A stretch of DNA of 64,000 nucleotides from Alphaproteobacteria bacterium UBA6038. Its GTDB lineage: Bacteria > Pseudomonadota > Alphaproteobacteria > Micropepsales > Micropepsaceae. The stretch's first letter is position 1; every line of letters begins with the position of its first letter. Positions 52,065-61,084 of this stretch are shown in pieces. The position numbers and the translations under genes were made by a program. The notes under the pieces are model-generated. The model saw only the letters and a list, made by a program, of their open reading frames with translations, did not search any database and had not been told where the DNA came from. The stretch lies in the NCBI GenBank assembly GCA_002429315.1, contig DIZC01000107.1:5708-69707 (forward strand). Reading direction: 5' to 3'.

Positions 52065-53959
52065 GAAGCAAACTCGCTTTTCTGTTGGTGCTGCTGGCCT
52101 GCGGCACGGCAGACGCCGCGGAGCCGGGCTGGATGTATTACGGCGGTGACCAGGCCGGGCAGCGCTATTCAGCTGCGAGGCAGATCACGCCCGCCAATGT
52201 GCGCGACTTGGGAGTGGCGTGGACCTATTCGACCGGCGATCTGAAAACCAAGGGCGAGGCCATCAAGCGCGCCTCATTCGAGGACACGCCGATCCTCGCG
52301 GAAGGCCGGCTCTATGTCTGTTCGCCATTCAACGAGGTGGCGGCGCTTGATCCCGGGACGGGCAAGCCGCTGTGGCGCTTCGATCCGAAGCTCAACGCCG
52401 CCATGCGTTACCCGAACGATTTCATCTGCCGTGGCGTGGCGTTCTGGCGCGCGCCGAATGCGAAGGGCGCCTGCGCCGCGCGCATCTATCTCAACACCGC
52501 CGACCGGCGCCTGATCGCGCTGGATGCCGCGACCGGCAAGCCGTGCGCAGGTTTCGGCAAGGGCGGCACGGTGACGATCGGCGAAGGGCCGCAGGTTGAA
52601 GGCAAGCGCTTCGGCCGCAATCACACGACTTCGCCCCCGGTTGTCACGCACGGGCTGGCGATTGTCGGCTCCGCGATCGACGACAACCAGAAGGTCGATG
52701 AGCTGCGCGGCACGGTTTACGCCTACGATGCGGTGACCGGCGCGCAGCGCTGGAGCTTCGATCCGCTCAAGGGCCAGAAGCCGCCGTTCCGCGCCGGCGC
52801 CGCCAATGTGTGGGCGCCGATGAGCGTGGACGAGAGAGCAGGCCTCGTGTTCCTGCCGGTGTCCAGTTCAAGCCCGGATTTCTGGGGCGGCCTGCGCAAA
52901 GGCGACGGCAAATACGCCAACTCCGTTGTGGCGCTGCACATCGCGGACGGCACGGTGGCGTGGTCGTTCCAGACCACGCACCACGATCTGTGGGATTACG
53001 ACATCCCGGCGCAGCCGACACTCGGTACCGTAACATACAACGGCAAAACCGCGCCGGCCGTGCTGCAGCCGACCAAGCAGGGGTTGCTGTTCACGATCCG
53101 GCGCGATATCGGCCAGCCGCTCATTCCGGTGGTCGAACGCAAGGTGCCGCAGCACGGCGCGCCGGGCGAAGTGGTGTGGCCGACCCAACCCTTCCCCATC
53201 GCGCCCAAGCCATTGTCGAACACGACGATCAAGGCGGAGGACGCCTTCGGCTTCACCTTCTGGGACCGCGGCAAATGCCGCGACGTGATCGCGCGTTCGC
53301 GCCACGACGGGCTCTACACGCCGCCGAGCCTGCAGGGCACGATCCTCTATCCCTTCACCGGCGGGGGCACCAACTGGGGCGGGCTCGCCTTCGATGCGGC
53401 GCGCGACACGGTGTACGTGAACGTGTCGAACGTCATGCATCTCGTGACGCTGATTCCGCAGAAGCAGTTCGCCGGCGTGCGCGAGAAATTCTTCGAGAAG
53501 GAGGTGTCGCCCAACACCGGCGCGCCGTTCGGCATGATGCGTGAGGCGGTGCTCTCGCCATGGGGCCTGCCGTGCAACCCGCCGCCATGGGGGCTGCTCT
53601 ACGCCATCGACATGCACAGCGGGCATGTAAAATGGCGCGTGCCGCTGGGCACCACCGAAGACATGGCGCCGTTCAGCGAATACATTCTCGGCAAAACCGG
53701 CACGCCCAATCTCGGCGGGCCGATCGCGACCGCGGGCGGGGTCGTGTTCATCGGCGCGGCGATGGACGATTACCTGCGCGCCTTCGATGCGAAGACCGGC
53801 GGGGAGCTCTGGCGCGGCCGCCTTCCCGCGGGCGGACAGGCCACGCCGATGACCTACGTGTGGAAAGGGCGGCAGTACGTGATCATCGCCGCCGGCGGCC
53901 ATTCCAAGCTCGACACCAAACGCGGCGATACGGTGGTGGCATTCGCGTTGCCACGATAG
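52061..53959 (+). CDS. PQQ-dependent dehydrogenase (secreted)
   Basis: A 632-aa protein with a signal peptide (MRSKLAFLLVLLACGTADA) and an eight-bladed propeller of quinoprotein type: WMYYGGDQAGQRYSAARQITPANV, IALDAATGKPCAGFGKGG, HHDLWDYDIPAQPTL and GGVVFIGAAMDDYLRAFDAKTGGELWRGRLPAGGQATPMTY. No haem motif (CxxCH) is present, so electrons would go to a separate acceptor. ATG at 52061 overlaps the FAD gene (ATGA); the long frame further upstream is a shadow. The pair probably share a substrate pathway. Confidence 0.9.
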   Translation: MRSKLAFLLVLLACGTADAAEPGWMYYGGDQAGQRYSAARQITPANVRDLGVAWTYSTGDLKTKGEAIKRASFEDTPILAEGRLYVCSPFNEVAALDPGTGKPLWRFDPKLNAAMRYPNDFICRGVAFWRAPNAKGACAARIYLNTADRRLIALDAATGKPCAGFGKGGTVTIGEGPQVEGKRFGRNHTTSPPVVTHGLAIVGSAIDDNQKVDELRGTVYAYDAVTGAQRWSFDPLKGQKPPFRAGAANVWAPMSVDERAGLVFLPVSSSSPDFWGGLRKGDGKYANSVVALHIADGTVAWSFQTTHHDLWDYDIPAQPTLGTVTYNGKTAPAVLQPTKQGLLFTIRRDIGQPLIPVVERKVPQHGAPGEVVWPTQPFPIAPKPLSNTTIKAEDAFGFTFWDRGKCRDVIARSRHDGLYTPPSLQGTILYPFTGGGTNWGGLAFDAARDTVYVNVSNVMHLVTLIPQKQFAGVREKFFEKEVSPNTGAPFGMMREAVLSPWGLPCNPPPWGLLYAIDMHSGHVKWRVPLGTTEDMAPFSEYILGKTGTPNLGGPIATAGGVVFIGAAMDDYLRAFDAKTGGELWRGRLPAGGQATPMTYVWKGRQYVIIAAGGHSKLDTKRGDTVVAFALPR

Positions 53960-53960
53960 A

Positions 53961-54470
53961 TCAGCCGTCCTCAGCCTCGGACAGCGAGGAGGCTATCCTG
54001 GCGACCGATTGGAGCAGCATCAACGGTTGGTCTTTCGAAGGCACAAAGCCACGACGTTTCCAATAATTCGCAGCTTCCACACTTACCGCGTTCACCACTA
54101 CGGCACGCCCGCCAACGAGTCTGGCACCTTCGATGCAGCGCCTCATCGCGTGCCGGAACAAGCCGCCACCGATCCCCTTTCCAGACCATTCCCGGTCCAC
54201 CGCAAATTGGCCGAGCAGGATGCAGGGTACCGGATCTGGAGCTCTTCCAGTTCGAATGGCGCGGGGCACCAGGTGCCGCTCCACGGCAGTCGGGGCGACG
54301 CCATAGTAGGCGATTACCCTGCGATTCTCGTGCACCACCATGACAACGGTGAAGCCGCCTTCTTGATTGGCGAGTGCGTGCGTCCTGAGCCAGAAGTCAA
54401 GTGCCGGTTCGCCACAAGAAAACTTAAGAAGGCTGTGCGTCGCGCTGAGCGGCTCCGGGCCGGAAATCAC
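53961..54470 (-). CDS. GNAT acetyltransferase, toxin-type
   Basis: A 169-aa acetyltransferase: LLGQFAVDREWSGKGIGGGLFRHAMRRC is the acetyl-CoA loop and VVVNAVSVEAANYWKRRGFVPSKD the C-terminal motif. The size and the DUF1778 gene directly upstream match TacT/AtaT toxins that acetylate aminoacyl-tRNA and stop translation. The upstream antitoxin stop is 4 bases away. Confidence 0.87.
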   Translation of the reverse strand: MISGPEPLSATHSLLKFSCGEPALDFWLRTHALANQEGGFTVVMVVHENRRVIAYYGVAPTAVERHLVPRAIRTGRAPDPVPCILLGQFAVDREWSGKGIGGGLFRHAMRRCIEGARLVGGRAVVVNAVSVEAANYWKRRGFVPSKDQPLMLLQSVARIASSLSEAEDG

Positions 54471-54473
54471 GGA

Positions 54474-54758
54474 TTACTCTTCCCAAGGGGCCTTGCGCCT
54501 GAAGACGTCAACCATTTCCGGGATCGGCGCCGGAGGGGCCGAGATCACGTCCAGAAAATGTTTGAAGCCTTCCGGGCTCATCCGAATGACCGTGTTCTCC
54601 ATCACGACCTCTTCCGCGGCCCGTACGGCGGCTTCGCGCACGAAGTCCGTCCGCGAGCGTCCGCGCTTTCGCGCGGCGCGGTCGATAATCGCAATATCCG
54701 CTTCGGGCAATCGCATCGACAGCGGGTAAACCTTTTTCTTGCGAACAGCACCTGCCAT
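54474..54758 (-). CDS. DUF1778 antitoxin
   Basis: A 94-aa protein with an N-terminal ribbon-helix-helix (VYPLSMRLPEADIAIIDRAARKRGRSRTDFVREAAVRAA) and an acidic C-terminal tail that would block the acetyltransferase. ATG at 54758 after AAGGAGGG. The upstream perfect palindrome is the probable operator. Confidence 0.88.
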   Translation of the reverse strand: MAGAVRKKKVYPLSMRLPEADIAIIDRAARKRGRSRTDFVREAAVRAAEEVVMENTVIRMSPEGFKHFLDVISAPPAPIPEMVDVFRRKAPWEE

Positions 54759-54771
54759 GAAGTGACCCTCC

Positions 54772-54811
54772 TTCCGTAGTGCATTTTGCACTACGGAAAA
54801 GGAGCAGTCAA
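54772..54811 (-). promoter_or_regulatory. Promoter and palindromic operator of the TA pair
   Basis: Minus strand TTGACT (54811-54806), a 17-base spacer and CAAAAT (54788-54783). A perfect palindrome, TTCCGTAGTGCA with a 3-base centre (54772-54798), covers the -10 box. DUF1778/RHH antitoxins bind such palindromes, so autorepression is expected. Confidence 0.78.
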
Positions 54812-54831
54812 GCGAAAGCGGGTTAGGACCA

Positions 54832-55530
54832 TTATTCCGGCAGCGATTGCGCGTCGGGGAACAGGCCATAGGCGGAGAAGTCTACCTCGAAGGTGAGCAG
54901 CTTCGCCTGCAGCAGGGCGTAAAGCGGCATGCGCCAGGTGACGGTGGTCGCGCTCAGGCCGTCGGATCGGATTTGCGGCCTGATCGTGCTGCGCCCGACG
55001 TGCAGGTCGTTGGCGCGTTCGACGGAGCCCGGCACCGAAACGCTGAACGCATACACGTGATCGCCGAACATGGTCTGCGCCAGCTCGCCGCCGAACTTGT
55101 CGCCCTCCGCCGCGCGCGGCGCGTTCTGCCGCCGCGCACGATCCACCAGGAAGGTGCGCCGGAAGGTGACGTGGCTCGGACCGAGCCCCAACCAGCTTGC
55201 GCCATGGTTGGTCAGGCTTACCGATTCGTCGGACAGCCGCAGGTCGGCGACCGACTTGAAATCGATGATGGCGGTTTGGGTAACCTTGCCGTCCCTGACG
55301 ACGGTGCGGGTCGTCGCCCGGTTCTGCTTGAGCGCGATGGCGGACTTGTTGTCCTTCAGCGCCTCGCCCAGAAGGCCGTTCGCGGCGATGGCGGTTTCAT
55401 AGCGGCCGCCGCCGCCGCGGCCGATCGACAGCTTCTGCGTGAGATCGAAACAGCCCGACAGCGCCAGCAGGCACCCAACCGCAACCGCCGGGCGGCACCA
55501 TCGCCGCCACTTTGAAATAACAACGCCCAT
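54832..55530 (-). CDS. Outer- or inner-membrane lipoprotein
   Basis: A 232-aa lipoprotein from ATG 55530 with signal VAVGCLLALSGCFDL (lipobox LSGC). The mature part has beta-rich sequence (TRTVVRDGKVTQTAIIDFKSVADLRL). The frame is open further upstream, but that part overlaps another frame. Family unknown. Confidence 0.72.
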   Translation of the reverse strand: MGVVISKWRRWCRPAVAVGCLLALSGCFDLTQKLSIGRGGGGRYETAIAANGLLGEALKDNKSAIALKQNRATTRTVVRDGKVTQTAIIDFKSVADLRLSDESVSLTNHGASWLGLGPSHVTFRRTFLVDRARRQNAPRAAEGDKFGGELAQTMFGDHVYAFSVSVPGSVERANDLHVGRSTIRPQIRSDGLSATTVTWRMPLYALLQAKLLTFEVDFSAYGLFPDAQSLPE

Positions 55531-55622
55531 CGTTCGCTCTCCTGCACGCTCACTATAGCCTGAACCCGCCTCTGCGGCACAGGCAATCCGGTACACCTGC
55601 TCCGTACTGCAACCGGGCGACG

Positions 55623-57059
55623 TTACATTTGCGCCTGTTCTTCGACCTCTTCCTGCTGAATTTGCATTGGCGTTTGCGGGATCAGGCGGCGCTTCTTCCA
55701 GCCGCCTTTGAGGAACCACGCGCCGGCCATGATGGCGGCGCAGACATTCGTCGCGGGTATCGACCACCACAAGCCGTCTTCGCCCAGCAGTGAAGGGCGC
55801 GAAAGGATGTAAGCCAGCGGCAGCTGCAGCAGCCATTGCGAAACGAGGCCGATGGTCATGGCCGGAATCATCTCACCCGCCGCGCGCAAGACCGCCGGCA
55901 GCGCGAACTGCAGACCAACGAATCCGCTGGCCCATGCCGAAATCCGGATGATGCGGGCGCCTTCCGCGATGACGGCGCCATCGTGCGGCACGAAGAAGGC
56001 CACGATCGCCGGCGCGAAGATCACGCACAGCCCGCCGAACGCCGTGAGCACGAGGAATGTCAGCGCGGCGGAGATATGCGCGGTCTTCTCCGCGCGCGCG
56101 ATATTGTCCGCGCCGATGTTCTGTCCCACCAAGGTCGACGTGGCGAGTGCCAGGCCCATGGCCGGAATCACCGCGACGTTGAAGATGTTGGTGTTGACGC
56201 CGAAACTCGCGGTCGCCACCGTGCCGAAACCGGAGACGAGAAAGATCATCGCCGTCATGCCGAGGCCGCGCGCCGATTGCTCGATAGAGGCCGGATAGCC
56301 CAGGAGGAACGCCCGCCTGACGAAGGCAAAGTCCGGAATGAAGTCGCGCCAATGCACATGAATGCCATAGCGGCCGCCGAACAGCAGACGCATGGAAACG
56401 ACCGACGCCAGCAACTGCGCAATGAGCGTGGCAATCGCGGCTCCCATCACGCCTAAGGCCGGGGCGCCGAACTTCCCAAAGATGAGGATGGGATCGAGGG
56501 TGAAGTTCACCAGCACCATACAGGCGACGATGAGGAGCGGCGCTTTCACCTCGCCCACGCCGCGCAGCAGCGCCTGCACCATGGCATAGAGAAAGAGGAA
56601 CGGCAGCGAGATGAAGATGACCCGCATAAAGGCGACGCCGTTCGCGTAGACGTTGGGCGCCACGCCCAACAGGTGCAATATCCACGGCACCAGCGCGTAC
56701 CCAAGCGCGCCGAGAACGGTGGAGACGATCAGAATCGCCAGCAGCGTTTGCGCCGCGACGTGATCCACCATCTTGTGGTCGCGTGCGCCGGTGTATTGCG
56801 CGATCAGCGTCGTGCCCGCGATGGCGAAGCCCATGCCCGCTGCTACCAGCACGAACATCACCGGCATGCTGATGGAAACGGCCGCCACCGCGGCGGCGCC
56901 GAGCCGGCCCACCCAGAAGGCGTCGACGATCTGGTAGGCGACCTGCAGGATGTTGGCGCCGGTGATCGGGATCGCCAGCAGGAACAGCGAGCGGACGATC
57001 GATCCTTCGAGCAGGCGCGGATCGAAGGCGCGGCGTGGTCGGGCTTCAGCCATTTGCAA
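55623..57059 (-). CDS. MATE family efflux transporter
   Basis: A 478-aa twelve-TM antiporter. The start IVRSLFLLAIPITGANILQVAYQIVDAFWVGRLGAAAVAAVSIS is the MATE hallmark, repeated at residue ~260 in ASIEQSARGLGMTAMIFLVSGFG and ATSTLVGQNIGA. Substrate unknown (drugs or metabolites). ATG at 57059 or 57053. It is followed after 92 bases by an unrelated lipoprotein gene. Confidence 0.9.
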   Translation of the reverse strand: MQMAEARPRRAFDPRLLEGSIVRSLFLLAIPITGANILQVAYQIVDAFWVGRLGAAAVAAVSISMPVMFVLVAAGMGFAIAGTTLIAQYTGARDHKMVDHVAAQTLLAILIVSTVLGALGYALVPWILHLLGVAPNVYANGVAFMRVIFISLPFLFLYAMVQALLRGVGEVKAPLLIVACMVLVNFTLDPILIFGKFGAPALGVMGAAIATLIAQLLASVVSMRLLFGGRYGIHVHWRDFIPDFAFVRRAFLLGYPASIEQSARGLGMTAMIFLVSGFGTVATASFGVNTNIFNVAVIPAMGLALATSTLVGQNIGADNIARAEKTAHISAALTFLVLTAFGGLCVIFAPAIVAFFVPHDGAVIAEGARIIRISAWASGFVGLQFALPAVLRAAGEMIPAMTIGLVSQWLLQLPLAYILSRPSLLGEDGLWWSIPATNVCAAIMAGAWFLKGGWKKRRLIPQTPMQIQQEEVEEQAQM

Positions 57060-57092
57060 ACGTCTTTTTCTGATTTGATCGGATGGCGAGGC

Positions 57093-58412
57093 CTACAGCG
57101 TCACGTCGCCTTCGCCGAAGACGCGGGCGAAGATGGTGTCCACGTGCTTCAGGTGGTAGCCGAGGTCGAACAGCTGCGCGAGCTCGGCAGGCGGAAGCGC
57201 GCGGGTCACGTCCTTGTCCGCCTTCAACAGCGACAACAGATCGCCCTCGCCATTCCAGGCGCGCATCGCGTTGCGCTGGACCAGACGATACGCCTCCTCG
57301 CGCCCTACGCCGGACTGCGTCAGCGCGAGCAGCACGCGCTGGCTGTGCACCAGTCCGCGCGTGCGCTCAAGGTTTTCCTGCATGCGCTCCGGATAGACGA
57401 TCAGCCCGTCCACCACGCTGGCGGCGCGGGCGAGCGCGAAGTCGAGGGTGACGGTGGCATCCGGGCCGATGTAGCGCTCGACCGAGGAATGCGAGATGTC
57501 CCGCTCGTGCCACAGCGCCACGTCTTCCAGCGCCGGCGTCACATAGGCGCGCACCATGCGCGCGAGGCCGGTGAGGTTTTCCGTGAGCACGGGATTGCGC
57601 TTGTGCGGCATGGCGGAGGAGCCTTTCTGGCCTTCCGAGAAGAACTCCTCCGCTTCGAGCACTTCGGTACGCTGAAGGTGGCGGATTTCGGTGGCGAGCC
57701 GCTCGACCGAGCTGGCGGTCACCCCGAGCGCGGCGAAATAGGCGGCGTGGCGGTCGCGCGGGATGACCTGGGTCGAAACCGCTTCCGTCTTCAGCCCCAG
57801 TTTCGTGGCGACATGGGCTTCCACCCGCGGATCGATGTTGGCGAAGGTGCCGACCGCGCCGGAAATGGCGCAGACGGAAATCTCCTCCCGCGCCGCGATA
57901 AGGCGCCGCTTCGCCCGCTCGAACTCGGCGTAGAAGCTTGCGAGCTTCACGCCGAAGGTCGTGGGTTCGGCGTGAATGCCGTGACTGCGGCCGATGGTGA
58001 CGGTGTTCTTGTGCTCCAGCGCGCGGCGCTTAAGCGCAGCCAGCAAGAGATCGACATCGGCGATGAGAATGTCGGCGGCGCGCTTCAGCTGCACGGACAG
58101 GCACGTATCCAGCACGTCCGAGGAGGTCATGCCCTGGTGCACAAAGCGGGCTTCGGGCCCGACGATCTCGGACAAATGCGTGAGGAAGGCGATCACGTCA
58201 TGCTTCACCTCGCGCTCGATCTCGTCGATGCGGGCGATATCGAACGTCGCCTTGCCGCCCTTCTCCCACACAGCACGCGCGGCGGATTTCGGAATGATGC
58301 CGATGTCCGCCAGCGCGTCGGCCGCATGCGCCTCGATTTCGAACCAGATGCGGTACTTCTCTTCCGGCGACCAGATCGCCGCCATCTCAGGCCGGGCATA
58401 GCGGGGAATCAT
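57093..58412 (-). CDS. purB: Adenylosuccinate lyase
   Basis: A 439-aa fumarase/aspartase superfamily enzyme. The start MIPRYARPEMAAIWSPEEKYRIWFEIE is typical, followed by the catalytic segments MTSSDVLDTCLSVQLKRAADIL, TIGRSHGIHAEPTTFG and the signature GSSAMPHKRNPVLTENLTGLARM. Length is standard. It joins the purine genes in function but lies about 8 kb from purC. Confidence 0.97.
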   Translation of the reverse strand: MIPRYARPEMAAIWSPEEKYRIWFEIEAHAADALADIGIIPKSAARAVWEKGGKATFDIARIDEIEREVKHDVIAFLTHLSEIVGPEARFVHQGMTSSDVLDTCLSVQLKRAADILIADVDLLLAALKRRALEHKNTVTIGRSHGIHAEPTTFGVKLASFYAEFERAKRRLIAAREEISVCAISGAVGTFANIDPRVEAHVATKLGLKTEAVSTQVIPRDRHAAYFAALGVTASSVERLATEIRHLQRTEVLEAEEFFSEGQKGSSAMPHKRNPVLTENLTGLARMVRAYVTPALEDVALWHERDISHSSVERYIGPDATVTLDFALARAASVVDGLIVYPERMQENLERTRGLVHSQRVLLALTQSGVGREEAYRLVQRNAMRAWNGEGDLLSLLKADKDVTRALPPAELAQLFDLGYHLKHVDTIFARVFGEGDVTL

Positions 58413-58492
58413 GTACCACTTTTATCCTCGATGCGATTCCTGTAAAACCCTCCAGAGTAGATCCGGCACGTTTAGCGCATCGGCGTCCTCCC

Positions 58493-60229
58493 TCAGATCG
58501 GCATTCGGTAGCCGTAGAATTCGTGGTCCTCGTTGTAGCCGCCGTGGCCTGCGCCAAGGTGGCCGAAATCACGGACGAACTCGATCGCCGCGATCCACTT
58601 GACCATCTTGAAGCCGAGCTCGTTTTCGCAGCGCAGCCTGAGTGGCGCGCCATGAAGAACGCTGAGCGGAGCGCCGTTCATTTCGTAGGCAAGAATGGTG
58701 AGCTCGTGGCCCATGTTGCGCAACTCATGGACGTCGTAGTAGCGGCCGCCATCCGAGCCATCCGCCAGCGAGTAGAAGACCGCATAGCGAGCCTCGGGCG
58801 GCGGCCGCACCAGCTCGAGGATGTGGCGCATGGGAACTCCGCCCCATTTGGCGACACCGGACCATCCCTGGATACAGAAATGGGTGGTGATCTGCTCCTG
58901 CTTCGGCATGGCCTTGAGGTCGGCGAGCGAGAATTCCTGCGGCGCCTCAACGAGGCCGCTGATCCGGAGTCTGTAATTGACGAACCCGCCCGCGACCAAG
59001 TCGTCGAACGCCTTGGAAGCCGGCATGGTGCCGTTCGGCCAGAAGAAGGGGGAGATGTCCTTCTCGGTCAGCTGCGCGTGAACGTCCCACCGCTCGGCCA
59101 AGCCCTTGAGCCAATCGACCATGAAGCCGCCCGTGCGCTGCACCAGCCGCGCGTGCCTGATCGTGAAGGGCGACGCGACTAGCCAGGCCGCGATCAGCAC
59201 GGCCATGGCCAACGCGAACAACGGAAATCCTCTCCACGAGGGATCGTCGACGCCGCCGAACATGTGGTTGGTGTTTTGCCTTAGCCCGGTGACGAACACC
59301 ATGATGCCGTGCATCAGGATGAACAGCACAAACCAGGTGAAGGCGAGGAAATGGACCGACCGCATCGCCTGCCGGTTGAAGGTTCTCCCGAACCAGCCCA
59401 GCTTGTTGGAGATCGCGGGACTCTGCATCAGGCCGGTGACGATCGAGACCGGCGCGGCGACAAATACGGTGACGAAATAGCTGAGCTGTTGCAGGCCGTT
59501 GTAGCGGGTCCAGCTATGGTCGACGGGGAAGTTCAGCGAGGCATACTGGATGGCCGTGGAGAGCGCCGCCGGAAAGACATCCCAGGTGACTGGCACGAGC
59601 CGACGCCACTGCTCGGTGGAGAACAACAGCACGTAGAAGAGAACGCCGTTCACAACCCAGAGCAGGTTGACCGAAAAATGCCACCACCGGGCGAGGCCCA
59701 CTGAGTGACGGACACCCGGAAGCCCGAGCCAAGCCGGGACGGTTACGGAATCGTCCTTGGATGTCCACACTCGTCCCTCGGGGATCGGCTTCTGGAAGCG
59801 GAACCAGTCGATTCCAGGCGTGCAGTCCCGCTTCCAATAGAGCCTCGGGTGATCGGCCAATATCTGTATGCCAGCTCGGATGATGAACAGCATGAAAAAC
59901 ATGTTCGCGAAATGCTGAATTTGCAGCCACACGGGGAAGCCGGAATCGACAGAAGGAGCGGCCTGCGAAATCCCCGGGTGGTGTTTTATGAATGCCGTCA
60001 CGCTGGGAAGCTCCCGAAGGCTTTGGGCGACGGCAATCAGGACGATAAGGGCCACGGTGCCCAACGGCAACGCCCACAGCACGCTGATCCAGCGCCCGCC
60101 AATGCGGATGCGCGGCGCTATTCCCGTTTGAGGCGGCAGCCAATGGTTCAGGCGAAGGCGATCGTCCGCGCCGGTGAGCGCCGCTTCCAGAGGTTCGGTC
60201 ATCGCGGGCTTTGCAGGGCTCTCGCTCAT
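58493..60229 (-). CDS. Membrane-bound molybdopterin oxidoreductase (cytochrome b fused to Moco domain)
   Basis: A 578-aa fusion. Residues ~40-380 contain about six membrane segments with histidines (IQHFANMFFMLFIIRAG, ARWWHFSVNLLWVVNG, HFLAFTWFVLFILMHG), like a cytochrome b561. Residues ~390-578 have a sulfite-oxidase-type Moco domain with the Cys ligand in TTHFCIQGWSGVAKWGGVPM and LVRPPPEARYAVFYSLADG. Probably moves electrons between quinone and a Moco-catalysed reaction. Substrate unknown. Confidence 0.82.
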   Translation of the reverse strand: MSESPAKPAMTEPLEAALTGADDRLRLNHWLPPQTGIAPRIRIGGRWISVLWALPLGTVALIVLIAVAQSLRELPSVTAFIKHHPGISQAAPSVDSGFPVWLQIQHFANMFFMLFIIRAGIQILADHPRLYWKRDCTPGIDWFRFQKPIPEGRVWTSKDDSVTVPAWLGLPGVRHSVGLARWWHFSVNLLWVVNGVLFYVLLFSTEQWRRLVPVTWDVFPAALSTAIQYASLNFPVDHSWTRYNGLQQLSYFVTVFVAAPVSIVTGLMQSPAISNKLGWFGRTFNRQAMRSVHFLAFTWFVLFILMHGIMVFVTGLRQNTNHMFGGVDDPSWRGFPLFALAMAVLIAAWLVASPFTIRHARLVQRTGGFMVDWLKGLAERWDVHAQLTEKDISPFFWPNGTMPASKAFDDLVAGGFVNYRLRISGLVEAPQEFSLADLKAMPKQEQITTHFCIQGWSGVAKWGGVPMRHILELVRPPPEARYAVFYSLADGSDGGRYYDVHELRNMGHELTILAYEMNGAPLSVLHGAPLRLRCENELGFKMVKWIAAIEFVRDFGHLGAGHGGYNEDHEFYGYRMPI

Positions 60230-60264
60230 CGGCAGCTCTCTCCCCGGTCGTCCTCTACGATTTG

Positions 60265-60480
60265 TCAGTCGCCCAACCTGGTCAGCGCCGAGCCCTTATG
60301 CGCTGCGATGTGATCCGTCTTGCTGCTCTTGATCTCGTACTGCGGCGACTCGGGAGTCGCGCGATGCGTGTGGCCCTTGTAGTCGAAATCGCGCGTATGC
60401 ACGCGGATAATCGTGCCGCTGACGCGCCCGGCCTCCGAGTTCCAGCTGACGCGATCGCCGATCTTGAATCGTTCAGCCAT
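60265..60480 (-). CDS. DUF2945 / HVA1-type small protein
   Basis: A 71-aa protein, MAERFKIGDRVSWNSEAGRV then SGTIIRVHTRDFDYKG, matching the hypervirulence-associated Tudor-like family. ATG at 60480; the frame extends upstream without family features. Function not known. Confidence 0.82.
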   Translation of the reverse strand: MAERFKIGDRVSWNSEAGRVSGTIIRVHTRDFDYKGHTHRATPESPQYEIKSSKTDHIAAHKGSALTRLGD

Positions 60481-60555
60481 CGGCTTCGTGGTATTCAGAA
60501 TTGGATTGAACCTCAACCGGGCCTTCAAAATCACGGCCGGAACGGTCTTCGCTTC

Positions 60556-60930
60556 TCATGGGGGCGTGACACTACGATAGTGAACGGCCCGCTCGACGAG
60601 ATCGTTCATATGCGCCGCCGCCTGAATGGTCAGCGGATGGTGAGTAAACCCCGGTCTGGGAGAGATGTAGGCCGCCATTTCACGAGCAAGCTCCAGTCGC
60701 CGGTCAGGACCTTCCGCCAGCAACATGATCAGTAAGTTCTCAAGCGCAATGACGCGAACGCGCAGCAGCACCAACTCGGCGTTCGTTAGCGGCGGAATCT
60801 CGGAGAGGTCGAGCCCCAGGAATTCCCTTGGGGACCCGTGGGGCCCTGCGCCGCCCTCATTTTCCCAGCGCGAAAGCGCCTCCAGGTGCTGCCGTATGGC
60901 GCTCGATGGATATGGCTTTTCGTCGGACAT
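60556..60930 (-). CDS. Hypothetical helical protein
   Basis: A 124-aa soluble protein (PYPSSAIRQHLEALSRWENEGG, later NAELVLLRVRVIALENLLIMLLAEGPDRRLELAREMAAYI). Mostly helical; no motif recognised. It follows no obvious operon partner. Confidence 0.5.
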   Translation of the reverse strand: MSDEKPYPSSAIRQHLEALSRWENEGGAGPHGSPREFLGLDLSEIPPLTNAELVLLRVRVIALENLLIMLLAEGPDRRLELAREMAAYISPRPGFTHHPLTIQAAAHMNDLVERAVHYRSVTPP

Positions 60931-61084
60931 GGAGAGGTCCTCTGCAAAGAAAGAGGCTTTGCGCCAATCTGCTGTTCTTTGGTTGACGCACGAGGCCGAG
61001 TACCGATCGCCGCGATCTCTTTCATCGGGCTGCCGAGCGTGACGTCTTTTCTAGCACCGCGGGCGCAGGCACGAAAGAGTGTGC

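Noticed and set aside
56673..58445. A 590-codon plus-strand frame opposite purB
   Set aside because: Shadow of purB and the start of the MATE gene; His/Arg-rich composition typical of antisense frames in GC-rich DNA.
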